The position numbers and the translations under genes are program-made. The notes beneath the pieces were generated by a model. That model did no database searches, was not told the origin of the DNA, and saw only the letters and a program-made list of their open reading frames with translations. Source: CBDBBY01 sp965205055 (GTDB lineage: Bacteria; Pseudomonadota; Alphaproteobacteria; Rhodobacterales; Rhodobacteraceae). From it: 64,000 nucleotides of DNA. Shown piece after piece: positions 16,752 through 24,454 of the stretch; position 1 is the stretch's first letter, and the number at the start of each line of letters is the position of its first letter. The stretch spans positions 992,001 to 1,056,000 of the forward strand of contig OZ242030.1 of assembly GCA_965205055.1 (NCBI GenBank), given 5' to 3'.

Positions 16752-17690
16752 ATGGCAGTCAAAATCCATTACTCCGCCGACACCCGGCATTGGGCCGACT
16801 GGATTCCGGCGCTGACCGCGGCATTCGCGGAGACCGAGCTCGACGCCCAGCTGACTACCGATGCGGACGCCCCGGAATCTTTCGACTACATGGTTCACTC
16901 CCCGGACGGACCTGTTTCCGACTTCCGGCCTTTCACGAATCTGAGAGCCGTGCTCAGCACATGGGCCGGCGTCGAGAACATCGTCCACAACGAAACCTTG
17001 ACCGTGCCGCTCGTCCGGATGGTCGACCCCGGCATGATCGAAGGAATGGTCGAATGGGTTACAGCGCACGTGCTCCGTCATCATATCAATCTTGATGAGC
17101 TGGTGCTGAACGAAGACGGCGAATGGCTGAAGCATGTCAGTCCGCCGCTCGCGCGAACTCGAACCGTCGCGATGCTGGGTCTTGGAGTTTTGGGAACAGC
17201 CTGCTCCAAATCCTTGATGAATATGAACTTCAACGTCATCGGTTGGAGCCGTTCACAAAAAAAGATTGACGGAATGAAATGCATGGCTGGAAAAGACGGG
17301 CTTCGCAGCGCCCTCTCTCGGGCAGACTTCGCAGTCCTGCTGATGCCGCTGACCTCGGAGACTGAGAACATCGTCGGCGAAGATTGTTTCTCGATAATGA
17401 AAGATGGCGCCGTGCTTCTGAACGCCGGCAGAGGCGGTCTCGTCGACGATGAAGCCCTCTTGAGGGCACTTGATTCCGGGAAGCTGCGCAATGCGACGCT
17501 CGACGTATTCCGGCAGGAGCCGCTGCCTCCGCAGCATCCCTTCCATCTTCATCCAAGAGTGACCGTTTCCCCGCACATTGCTTCCGAGACGCGGCCTGAG
17601 ACCGCTTCGCAGGTCATCGCGGAAAACATCGAACGCGACATTCGAGGACTTCCGTTGATGAACTTGGTAGACAGGCGCCGCGGATACTAA
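16752..17690 (+). CDS. ghrA: glyoxylate/hydroxypyruvate reductase A-type D-2-hydroxyacid dehydrogenase
   Basis: An NAD(P)H-dependent reductase of glyoxylate, hydroxypyruvate or a related 2-oxoacid. The Rossmann motif is AMLGLGVLGTACSKSL (about 142-157). The catalytic set is present: Arg in the LLNAGRGGLVDDEALL region, Glu in LDVFRQEPLPPQHP, and His in VSPHIASETRPETA. I prefer ATG 16752 (MAVKIHYS) to the in-frame ATG at 16731, which would overlap rodA. 312 residues. It ends in DIRGLPLMNLVDRRRGY, the C-terminal tail typical of GhrA. An 86%-identical copy of its last 64 bases occurs 2.5 kb downstream. The exact substrate is not certain. Confidence 0.85.
   Translation: MAVKIHYSADTRHWADWIPALTAAFAETELDAQLTTDADAPESFDYMVHSPDGPVSDFRPFTNLRAVLSTWAGVENIVHNETLTVPLVRMVDPGMIEGMVEWVTAHVLRHHINLDELVLNEDGEWLKHVSPPLARTRTVAMLGLGVLGTACSKSLMNMNFNVIGWSRSQKKIDGMKCMAGKDGLRSALSRADFAVLLMPLTSETENIVGEDCFSIMKDGAVLLNAGRGGLVDDEALLRALDSGKLRNATLDVFRQEPLPPQHPFHLHPRVTVSPHIASETRPETASQVIAENIERDIRGLPLMNLVDRRRGY
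17627..17690 (+). repeat. left copy of ghrA 3'-end direct repeat
   Basis: The last 64 bases of ghrA, including its stop codon, recur at 20160-20223 with 55 of 64 positions the same. The two copies bound the IS5/toxin-antitoxin island. Confidence 0.8.
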
Positions 17691-17704
17691 GCTGAGCAAC
17701 ATGA

Positions 17705-18212
17705 ACGCCGACAGCGATTGTCCGCAGACTCTCCATGCTTTCTTGGCATCGACCGAAACCCGCGTGGACCTGAATTTCGACGGCCGCGAGATACAGTTGC
17801 TGGGGAATTTTACTTCGGCATTGATAGGGATGAGGTCCGCGTGTTTTCTGAGTCTGCAACTTGCGCCTTCGATTCCGACGACAACTGCCTGGTGGAGGAG
17901 CCGGTCGATCAGACCCACGCGAAGCCGCTTGCCGTGATCCGCGGCGGCGTCCATTACGGTCCGGCGGTGTATGATCCCATGCTTCTTGTAGATGCCGATG
18001 TGGGTCCTGCATCCGAAGACCGGAACGGCGATGTCGAGCGGCTTCCTGCCGTCCGGCCCGGCCTTCGCCTTCTTGCGCTTGACCGTCCAGCGGGCGTCCG
18101 TGTCCTTCTGCGACGCCTTGGCCGGCGCGTTCGGCTAGATCTCGCTCGCCGTCCACCCTTCATTGACCGTCGCCTTCTCCTCCTCGGTGGCGCGCTGGCG
18201 CGACATCACGGC
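17705..18212 (-). pseudogene. IS5-family transposase remnant, internal fragment
   Basis: The minus-strand frame starting near 18212 reads MSRQRATEEEKATVNEGW, then an in-frame TAG. It continues SQKDTDARWTVKRKKAKAG, PLDIAVPVFGCRTHIGIYKKHGII and MDAAADHGKRLRVGLIDRLLH. These match consecutive blocks of IS5-like transposases, including the KDxDARWTVK block and the His-rich AVPxFGYKxHxxID block carrying a catalytic acidic position, here degraded. The N-terminal half and the C-terminal Glu region are missing or shifted. The element is dead. Confidence 0.7.
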
Positions 18213-18510
18213 AATCACAATTCACGATATGAAAATGATCTGTGATCGCCTCAACCACACCCCTCGCAAATGCCTTGATGGAAGACCACTGCTGAAGTCT
18301 TCAGAGAAAGGATGATGGAAGAAATGGGACGATCCCCCTACCCTGAAAACCAATAGGACGTGCAGTTCAGGTATCGCTCACAGTCCAAGCCGCTTCCCAT
18401 TTGCATGGGCAATAGTTTCATTCAGGGATTGGATCATATCACTGCCAAAAGTGCTCATCTCGTTTCCTTTCAAGCCTTATTTCAACTCGGCCTCCGTATT
18501 GCATAATTCG
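18213..18510. other. no gene recognised
   Basis: About 300 bases between the IS5 fragment and the HTH antitoxin gene. No frame with family resemblance, tRNA or clear terminator was seen. Confidence 0.4.
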
Positions 18511-18828
18511 TCACGCAATCGCCTCAAGGCCTTTATTCTGAACCAAACTCAGCAGTTTCAGAGAGGGGCCTGCCGGGCGCTTCTCGCCGCGTTCCCACTG
18601 GCTCATGAGCCCCGTCGTCACGTTGAGGTGTCGCGCGAACACCGCCTGGCTGACCCGCTCACGCGCGCGCAGGGCACGAATCGCAGCGGCGTTCATGGGC
18701 TCGACTGGGGTAAGGCACATCTCGTCGAAGCGTCGCAAGGTGCGCTTTTCCATGACGCCAGCATCGTGCAGATCTTCGGCCGTCTCATGGACTGCCGCCA
18801 GAATGTCGCTGCGATAAGTCTTGGTCAT
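18511..18828 (-). CDS. HTH (XRE/HigA-like) antitoxin
   Basis: A 105-residue DNA-binding antitoxin. The C-terminal half carries a cro/CI-type helix-turn-helix (RERVSQAVFARHLNVTTGLMSQWERGEKRPAG, about residues 56-87). The N-terminal part (MTKTYRSDILAAVHETAEDLHDAGVM) is the usual arm of antitoxins that follow RelE-type toxins of the PF06296 kind. Its ATG at 18828 overlaps the toxin remnant's stop codon (ATGA), the normal toxin-first order of HigBA-like modules. It seems intact although the toxin is broken. It probably represses its own promoter in the intact ancestor. Confidence 0.85.
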   Translation of the reverse strand: MTKTYRSDILAAVHETAEDLHDAGVMEKRTLRRFDEMCLTPVEPMNAAAIRALRARERVSQAVFARHLNVTTGLMSQWERGEKRPAGPSLKLLSLVQNKGLEAIA

Positions 18829-19271
18829 TCGTCCATTACCTCGATCAGTGCGCCAGCCTCCAAGGCCTGTGCGAGTTCCTCTTCGTTGTATCGAAGCAGT
18901 TCGGTCGCCAATTCGCGCAGTGCCGTCAGCTCATCCCCTCGAATGCTACGCCGATCACTTTTTGCAAAGCGCAAGCAAATACTGCCCGCTTTCCCAATTG
19001 CAGCAGGACCAATGTACGGTAGCCACCTGAACGTCCCTGTCCCGGTCGCGCCACCTGCTGCTTTATAACACTGCCACCAAGACCGGTGTCAATCTGGCCG
19101 CGCTCGGGATAGGTCGGGCACCTTGCGTCTGGTGCGAACCGCCATGATTTCATATCCATCCTCGACCCGCTGCGTCGGCGTCAAGGCCGAGTCGCAAAAG
19201 TGGGTGAACTCAGATATCAGGCATCCAAAACCAACCCTTTTTGAAGGGCGAGTGTTGAACACGGACGTCAA
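18825..19271 (-). pseudogene. RelE/HigB-type toxin, frameshifted
   Basis: Homology is spread over three frames. The 5' part starts at TTG 19271 with MTSVFNTRPSKR, similar to the MTRVFKTRxFxRW start of these toxins. The middle frame reads LGGSVIKQQVARPGQGRSGGYRTLVLLQLGKRAVF, the diagnostic core. The 3' frame reads FAKSDRRSIRGDELTALREL, then a tail ending LIEVMDE. At least two frameshifts separate these, so no functional toxin is made unless there are sequencing errors. The stop overlaps the antitoxin start. Confidence 0.75.
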
Positions 19272-19424
19272 TCGCGATCATTCATTGCCGCCATCAGGCT
19301 CGTGCAGTTCCCAAAGAAATAAGAAGTCGGATGGACAAGTGGTTTACTTCGACTGTCCAACTTGAATTGAACTATACGATGGTCCATATCGGAGCATATC
19401 GATTCTAGGAGAAGGAGAAAGCCC

Positions 19425-19682
19425 ATGCAAATCTCCGTTAGCGAAGCGAAAGGACGGCTGACGGAGCTCGTCCGCCGCGCGGAAGCCGGCGAGGAGGTAG
19501 TGCTGACCCGTCATGGCCAAGCTGCAGCCAAGTTGGAGCCTATGCGTCGGCGACCCGATGCCGATGCGATGCGCCTGGCTATCACTCGAGTCCAAGCGGC
19601 GGCAGCCAGCAAACGGACGACGGGTCCCAGTGCAGCCCGCAGCCAAGATTTTTTGTACGACAGCAGAGGTTTGCCCAAATGA
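19425..19682 (+). CDS. Phd/YefM-type antitoxin of a VapBC-like pair
   Basis: An 85-residue antitoxin. The N-terminal MQISVSEAKGRLTELVRRAEAGEEVVLTRHGQ is the classic Phd/YefM DNA-binding fold, with the xISVSEAKxxLxELxxRAExGE signature. The C-terminal, proline- and alanine-rich part (to DFLYDSRGLPK) is the toxin-wrapping tail. A strong AGGAGAAGGAG ribosome site precedes the ATG. It overlaps the toxin gene by four bases (ATGA at 19679). Two CATATCG direct repeats lie just before the ribosome site and may form part of an autoregulatory operator. Confidence 0.88.
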   Translation: MQISVSEAKGRLTELVRRAEAGEEVVLTRHGQAAAKLEPMRRRPDADAMRLAITRVQAAAASKRTTGPSAARSQDFLYDSRGLPK

Positions 19683-20062
19683 TCGCGGTTGATACCTCTG
19701 CGTTGATGGCGATCTTGCTTGAAGAACCCGAGGCTGCAATCTGCGTGGAAGCTTTCGCGACAAATGATCGGATCTTTATTTCCGCTGTGACCGTGACAGA
19801 GGCACTGGTCGTTGCGGGACGGCGGGGCCTTGGTGCAGAAATGAGCGCGCTTCTCGACTGCATCGATCTTGAAATCGTAACCGTTTCGCCAACCACAGCG
19901 AGGCAGGCTGCGGATGCCTACGCGCAATGGGGCAAGGGCGTCCACCCTGCCCGACTGAACTTCGGCGACTGCTTCGCGTATGAAGTCGCCAAAACGCGGG
20001 ACTGTCCTCTGCTCTATGTCGGAACGGACTTCGCGCGAACGGATGTCACAAGCGTGCTGTGA
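19679..20062 (+). CDS. vapC: PIN-domain ribonuclease toxin VapC
   Basis: A 127-residue toxin that would cleave RNA (often initiator tRNA or rRNA in characterised members) until bound by its antitoxin. The acidic PIN residues are visible: D5 in MIAVDTSALMAIL, Glu in the VTVTEALVV stretch, Asp in LNFGDCFAYEVA, and a final Asp in VGTDFARTD. It is full length and overlaps the antitoxin gene, so the module looks functional, unlike the neighbouring RelE remnant. Confidence 0.9.
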   Translation: MIAVDTSALMAILLEEPEAAICVEAFATNDRIFISAVTVTEALVVAGRRGLGAEMSALLDCIDLEIVTVSPTTARQAADAYAQWGKGVHPARLNFGDCFAYEVAKTRDCPLLYVGTDFARTDVTSVL

Positions 20063-20159
20063 ACACTGCACCTGTTCCGGTCGCAATTACCGTCGCTCCA
20101 TTGGCACGTCCGGCTTGGTCGCCACATGCGACAGCCGACGCCCGCACATGAAAGTTCTG

Positions 20160-20223
20160 CATCGCGCGGGACATTCAAGGACTTCCGCTGATGAATTTGG
20201 TAGGCAGGCGCAGCGGATACTGA
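20160..20223 (+). repeat. right copy of ghrA 3'-end direct repeat
   Basis: It encodes IARDIQGLPLMNLVGRRSGY plus stop, a second and diverged GhrA C-terminus with no gene body attached. It aligns to 17627-17690 without gaps, 55 of 64 bases the same. Most differences are synonymous or conservative, so it derives from a homologous ghrA allele rather than from random similarity. Confidence 0.8.
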
Positions 20224-20243
20224 GTGGCGCGACATCGAGACCG

Positions 20244-20852
20244 CTATCCGCGCTCCAGCAATTCACGGACTCTGAATCGCAGTTCCGGAAGCAATTCCCG
20301 TTCGAACCAAGGGTTGCGCCGAAGCCAGCCGTTGTTCCTCCAGCTCGGATGCGGAACGGGAAACTTGTGCGGAGCGAAAGATCTCCACGATGCTACGGTG
20401 TCCGTGACTCTCGGGGAAGCTTCAAGGCCGAGATGCCATCGCTGCGCATATCCGCCGACCAATATCGACAGATCGAGATTCTCAAGATGGCCGACGACTC
20501 TCGCATGCCAAGTTCTGGCGCAGACCGCCGGCGGAGGCAGATCCGCGCCTTTGTCGTCATAACCCGGAAAACAGAATGCCATCGGCAGTATCGCGAGTCG
20601 CGACCTGTCGTAGAACTCGGCGGCTGAAACGCCCATCCAATTCCTCAGCCGAACGCCGGATCTGTCATTGAAGGGAATGCCGCTTCGGTGGACTTTGACT
20701 CCCGGCGCCTGGCCTGCGACAAGAATCCTCGCCGAGGGTCGGCACCAGAATACCGGGCGAGGCGAATGCGCGGTGGCGGTGGCGCCAAAATCCTTTTCGC
20801 AAATCCTGCAGCGCCTGATTTCAGATGCAAGCTGGCATAGGTCTTCATTCAT
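20244..20852 (-). CDS. uracil-DNA glycosylase family protein, family-4-like
   Basis: A 202-residue base-excision repair enzyme removing uracil from DNA. Motif A is VAGQAPG (residues 45-51; family 4 usually reads GEAPG). HPSWRNNGW near the C-terminus is motif B. Four cysteines, C15, C18, C94 and C111, have the CxxC...C-x16-C spacing of the 4Fe-4S cluster of family 4. The start is set at ATG 20852 (MNEDLCQL) since upstream codons lack homology. It stands alone, divergent from the permease gene. Confidence 0.85.
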   Translation of the reverse strand: MNEDLCQLASEIRRCRICEKDFGATATAHSPRPVFWCRPSARILVAGQAPGVKVHRSGIPFNDRSGVRLRNWMGVSAAEFYDRSRLAILPMAFCFPGYDDKGADLPPPAVCARTWHARVVGHLENLDLSILVGGYAQRWHLGLEASPRVTDTVASWRSFAPHKFPVPHPSWRNNGWLRRNPWFERELLPELRFRVRELLERG

Positions 20853-21025
20853 CGCGCGCGCTCCGGAATTGCTTGAGGCAAAGCGGATTCCCGCCCAGCC
20901 ACTTAATTGCCACAAACAATCAGTTTGCAATCTTATTGGGATTTCCGACTTTCGTGCAACCCGCGCGCCGGAACCAAAGGCGATATTTATTGGACAACTG
21001 AATGCGGGCAATGTAGTGGACAATC

Positions 21026-22051
21026 ATGGAACAACAAGCTGTTGTCGCCCGCCGGACATTCAAATGGCAACAAATCGACCGTGCATGGGCCGCTGTCGTT
21101 CTAGTCCCGTTGACTCTGGCCATAATTGCTCCGGATCAGTTGAAATCAACTTTGCAGTTCACCGGAAGCGCTTTCCTGAATACGCTCCCTTTCATTGCAT
21201 TCGCGGTCTTGATGACGGCTTATCTGTCCGCAACCGGGGTGAGCAGCCTTATTTCAAAGGCATTCAGTCATCGCAAAATCGAAATGATTTTGCTTGCTTC
21301 CTTAGCGGGCGGATTGTCGCCGTTCTGCTCTTGCGAAGTTATTCCATTCATCGCCGCACTGCTTGCCGCAGGCGCGCCGATTTCGGCAGTGATGGCGTTC
21401 TGGCTTTCTTCGCCCTTGATGGACCCGCCGATGTTCATCATCACGACCGGCGCATTGGGCTTCGAATTCGCGGTCGCCAAGACTGCATGCGCAGTCGGCT
21501 TGGGACTGCTCGGCGGATTCGGGACCATGTTCATTGAGAGCTTGGGGCTGCTCAAAGACCAGATTCGACCGGAACTGCTTTCTTCATCGTGCTGCGGGTC
21601 CACAGAGGACAAATCTGCCAACTGGTCGTTTTGGAACGACTCGGACAGGCGATCGACGTTCGGCTCGACCTTGATTGAAAACTCCAAGTTCCTAGCAAAA
21701 TGGCTTTTGCTTGCCTTCATGCTCGAGGCTCTGATGCTAGCTTGGATTCCGCCTGAATGGATTGCCAGCACGCTGGGCGGAACCGGCATTGCTTCCGTGC
21801 TGACGGGCGCCGTGATCGGAATACCCGCCTATTTGAACGGCTATGCGGCCGTCCCGCTCGTGGGCGGATTGATGGAGCAAGGCATGTCGCAGGCCACTGC
21901 AATGACGTTTCTTCTTGCCGGCGGCGTTACCTGCATACCCGCCGCCATCGCCGTTTACGCGCTGGTTCGCAAAGCGTTGTTCGCCTGCTATTTAGGTTTC
22001 GCGTTTGCCGGGGCGATTCTCGCGGGATTGGCTTGGGGCGTCGTAGCCTGA
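21026..22051 (+). CDS. permease of the PF03773 (ArsP/DUF318) type
   Basis: A 341-residue inner-membrane permease with eight to ten helices. The motif GGLSPFCSCEVIPFIAALLAAGAP (about 91-114) is the signature SPFCSC of this family, and a second inverted-half motif GAVIGIPAYLNGYAAVPLVGGLMEQGM is present. The central loop contains a paired cysteine (SSSCCGS), compatible with thiol-binding metal or metalloid ligands. Characterised relatives export organoarsenicals or Cu/Zn; the substrate here is not determined. No metalloregulator lies beside it. The 173-base gap to the divergent glycosylase gene holds its promoter. Confidence 0.82.
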   Translation: MEQQAVVARRTFKWQQIDRAWAAVVLVPLTLAIIAPDQLKSTLQFTGSAFLNTLPFIAFAVLMTAYLSATGVSSLISKAFSHRKIEMILLASLAGGLSPFCSCEVIPFIAALLAAGAPISAVMAFWLSSPLMDPPMFIITTGALGFEFAVAKTACAVGLGLLGGFGTMFIESLGLLKDQIRPELLSSSCCGSTEDKSANWSFWNDSDRRSTFGSTLIENSKFLAKWLLLAFMLEALMLAWIPPEWIASTLGGTGIASVLTGAVIGIPAYLNGYAAVPLVGGLMEQGMSQATAMTFLLAGGVTCIPAAIAVYALVRKALFACYLGFAFAGAILAGLAWGVVA

Positions 22052-22097
22052 CTCCCTTCCGGCAATAATCTTTGACCGCAATATTTCGTACTAATGG

Positions 22098-23402
22098 ATG
22101 GCAACTTCAATGAACAACACGCACGAAGACGGCAACCGCAGATTTCACTTTAGAAACTTCATTTTCGATTATTCCATACTCTTGATCGCCGGCGCGGCGA
22201 TCGCCTTGGTTTGGGCGAACCTGTCGCCGCACAGCTACCACGCGTTTATCGAATTCTCGATTTTTTCCGACGGATTGATCGGCGAATTTCATACCGAGGC
22301 CGACGGCAAATCCCACCGCGTCCTTACCGTGTATTATTTCGTCAACGACGTGCTCATGGCGTTCTTCTTCGCCGTCGCGGCAAAAGAGGTCTGGGAAGCG
22401 ATCATTCTAAAGGACGGATCGCTTCGAGGCCGCAAAGCGCTTACACCCTTGATTGCAACTGCAGGCGGAATGGTCGGTCCGATCGCAGTCTATCTCGGAA
22501 TCGCACTGCTGCTTGGATCGGACACCTACAACGCCGTGGCGAACGGGTGGGCAATTCCTACCGCGACAGACATCGCCTTTTCCTATCTTGTCGGCCGAAT
22601 AATTTTCGGAGCCGGTCACCCGGCAGTCCGCTTCCTTCTGCTTTTGGCTATCGCCGACGACGCCGCGGGCTTGCTGATTTTGGCGATTTTTTACCCAAGC
22701 GGCGAATTGGTGCCGGAGTGGCTGCTATTGTCTGTCGGCGCCTCGGCGGCGGCATTCATACTGTTCAATTACCTTCCGCTGAAACTTGATCGCGGACGAA
22801 GCGAAAAGCCGGCTTCGACCTTCGTGGCGCAAAAGCTCTCGTTCTGGCCCTACGCGGTTGCGGCGGCGCTGTCATGGTATGGATTTCAGGAGTCCGGCCT
22901 GCATCCGGCGCTCGGCCTGATTCCGGTCATCCCCGCAATACCCCATGCGGACAGGGACCACGGGCACTTCGCAGCCATGGAGCCGCACTACCCCAAGGAC
23001 ATTCTGAACCGGATCGAACACATGCTGAAGTATCCGGTCGAAATTATCCTTTTCTTTTTCGGCCTTGCCAATTCAGGAGTCGAATTCTCGGCGATTGGAA
23101 CGCCCACCCTGCTCGTTCTGCTTGGCTTGGTTGTCGGAAAGCCTGTCGGAATTTACTTGTTCGGTTGGTTCGGCGCTGTTCCGCTCCGGCTCGGCGTGCC
23201 CGACGGCATGAGGGTAACGGACATACTGATCGTCGGGTTCATCGCAGCCATAGGTTTCACGGTCTCGCTATTCATCGCATCCGTCGCCTTCGGTCCGGGT
23301 CCGGTGCAAGACGCCGCGAAAATGGGTGCGCTTTTGAGTTTGGGGGCTGCAGCCATTGCGATCATCGTCAGCAAAGCTTTCAAAATCGACAAAATCGATT
23401 GA
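22098..23402 (+). CDS. nhaA: Na+/H+ antiporter NhaA
   Basis: An inner-membrane antiporter exporting sodium in exchange for protons. 434 residues, about twelve helices. The functional core is seen in YNAVANGWAIPTATDIAFSYLVGRI (about 145-170), with the paired aspartates in LLLAIADDAAGLLILAIFY (about 182-200). An in-frame ATG at 22110 is an alternative start. It has a longer loop after helix 8 (IPHADRDHGHFAAMEPHYPKDIL). It follows the permease by 46 bases and may share its transcript. Confidence 0.93.
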   Translation: MATSMNNTHEDGNRRFHFRNFIFDYSILLIAGAAIALVWANLSPHSYHAFIEFSIFSDGLIGEFHTEADGKSHRVLTVYYFVNDVLMAFFFAVAAKEVWEAIILKDGSLRGRKALTPLIATAGGMVGPIAVYLGIALLLGSDTYNAVANGWAIPTATDIAFSYLVGRIIFGAGHPAVRFLLLLAIADDAAGLLILAIFYPSGELVPEWLLLSVGASAAAFILFNYLPLKLDRGRSEKPASTFVAQKLSFWPYAVAAALSWYGFQESGLHPALGLIPVIPAIPHADRDHGHFAAMEPHYPKDILNRIEHMLKYPVEIILFFFGLANSGVEFSAIGTPTLLVLLGLVVGKPVGIYLFGWFGAVPLRLGVPDGMRVTDILIVGFIAAIGFTVSLFIASVAFGPGPVQDAAKMGALLSLGAAAIAIIVSKAFKIDKID

Positions 23403-23593
23403 GGCCAAACTCGACGATGAATGTTCGTCAATTCATCTGGAAGCGATTTGCCGATTGCCCTTGCAATTCGCTTCCGCTGGCTGCAAACCGCCGATTCATT
23501 GCCCCCCCCCTCAACCGGTTGGCGGTTCGGCTCGCATGAGGATCCTGAAAACCATGACGGCCTGGCATCGCTAAAATCGATATTCGAAGTCCA

Positions 23594-24454
23594 GTGAAGA
23601 CCCAGAAAAAACCGAATTCAATGAGGCGGGTATCGGTCGGCGATCTAGTCATCGCCAACGACTTGCCGATCACGCTGATCGCAGGTCCCTGCCAGATTGA
23701 AAATCTTGATCATTCGTTGATGATCGCGGGAAAACTGCAGGAGATGTCGTCCGCCGAAGGCGTTGGCTTCATATTCAAATCCTCCTTCGACAAGGCGAAC
23801 AGGACATCCATCGGCGGGAAGCGCGGGCCGGGTCTTGCGGACGGTTTGCAGGTGCTTGCGGATATCAAGAAAAGTCTCGGCTGCCCCGTCCTTACGGACG
23901 TCCACGACCCCCGCCAGTGCGCGGATGCGGCCGAAGTCGTCGACATATTGCAGATACCGGCGTTTCTTTGCAGACAGACCGACCTCCTCGTCGCGGCCGG
24001 CGAGACCGGCGCCGCGATAAACCTCAAGAAGGGTCAATTCATGGCGCCCGCCGACATGGCCTACGCGTCTGAAAAGATCGCATCCACCGGAAACCATCGG
24101 ATTCTGCTCTGCGAAAGAGGCGTTTGCTTCGGCTACAACGCGCTTGTGACCGACATGCGGAGCCTGCCCATCATGGCATCCACCGGCTACCCCGTAGTGA
24201 TCGATGCAACCCATTCCGTCCAGCAGCCCGGCGGCAGGGCCGGATCTTCTGGCGGACAGCGCGAATTCGCGCCCGTCATAGCTCGGGCGGCGGCGGCCGT
24301 CGGAGTGGCCGCCGCATTCATTGAAGTCCATGACAATCCGGACGCGGCTCCGAGCGACGGTCCCAACATGATCCGATTGGATGAATTCCCGGCGATTTTG
24401 CGCACTTTGGCGAAGATCGACAAAGTGGCGAAATCCGATCCCGTAACAATATGA
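23594..24454 (+). CDS. kdsA: 3-deoxy-8-phosphooctulonate synthase
   Basis: Condenses arabinose-5-phosphate with phosphoenolpyruvate to make KDO-8-phosphate for lipopolysaccharide. LIAGPCQIENLDHSL (about 29-43) and FKSSFDKANRTSIGGKRGPG are signature substrate-binding stretches. TDVHDPRQC, IPAFLCRQTDLLVAAG and VIDATHSVQQPGG complete the barrel; the Cys of the metal-dependent class occurs in LIAGPCQ. The GTG start at 23594 has an in-frame ATG alternative at 23621 (MRRVSVGD). It overlaps the phosphohexomutase by four bases. A KDO gene means a Gram-negative outer membrane with LPS. Confidence 0.95.
   Translation: MKTQKKPNSMRRVSVGDLVIANDLPITLIAGPCQIENLDHSLMIAGKLQEMSSAEGVGFIFKSSFDKANRTSIGGKRGPGLADGLQVLADIKKSLGCPVLTDVHDPRQCADAAEVVDILQIPAFLCRQTDLLVAAGETGAAINLKKGQFMAPADMAYASEKIASTGNHRILLCERGVCFGYNALVTDMRSLPIMASTGYPVVIDATHSVQQPGGRAGSSGGQREFAPVIARAAAAVGVAAAFIEVHDNPDAAPSDGPNMIRLDEFPAILRTLAKIDKVAKSDPVTI

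Noticed and set aside
20062..20160. Possible continuation of the second ghrA copy upstream of 20160
   Set aside because: The in-frame codons before 20160 do not resemble the GhrA sequence, so only the last 21 codons are retained.
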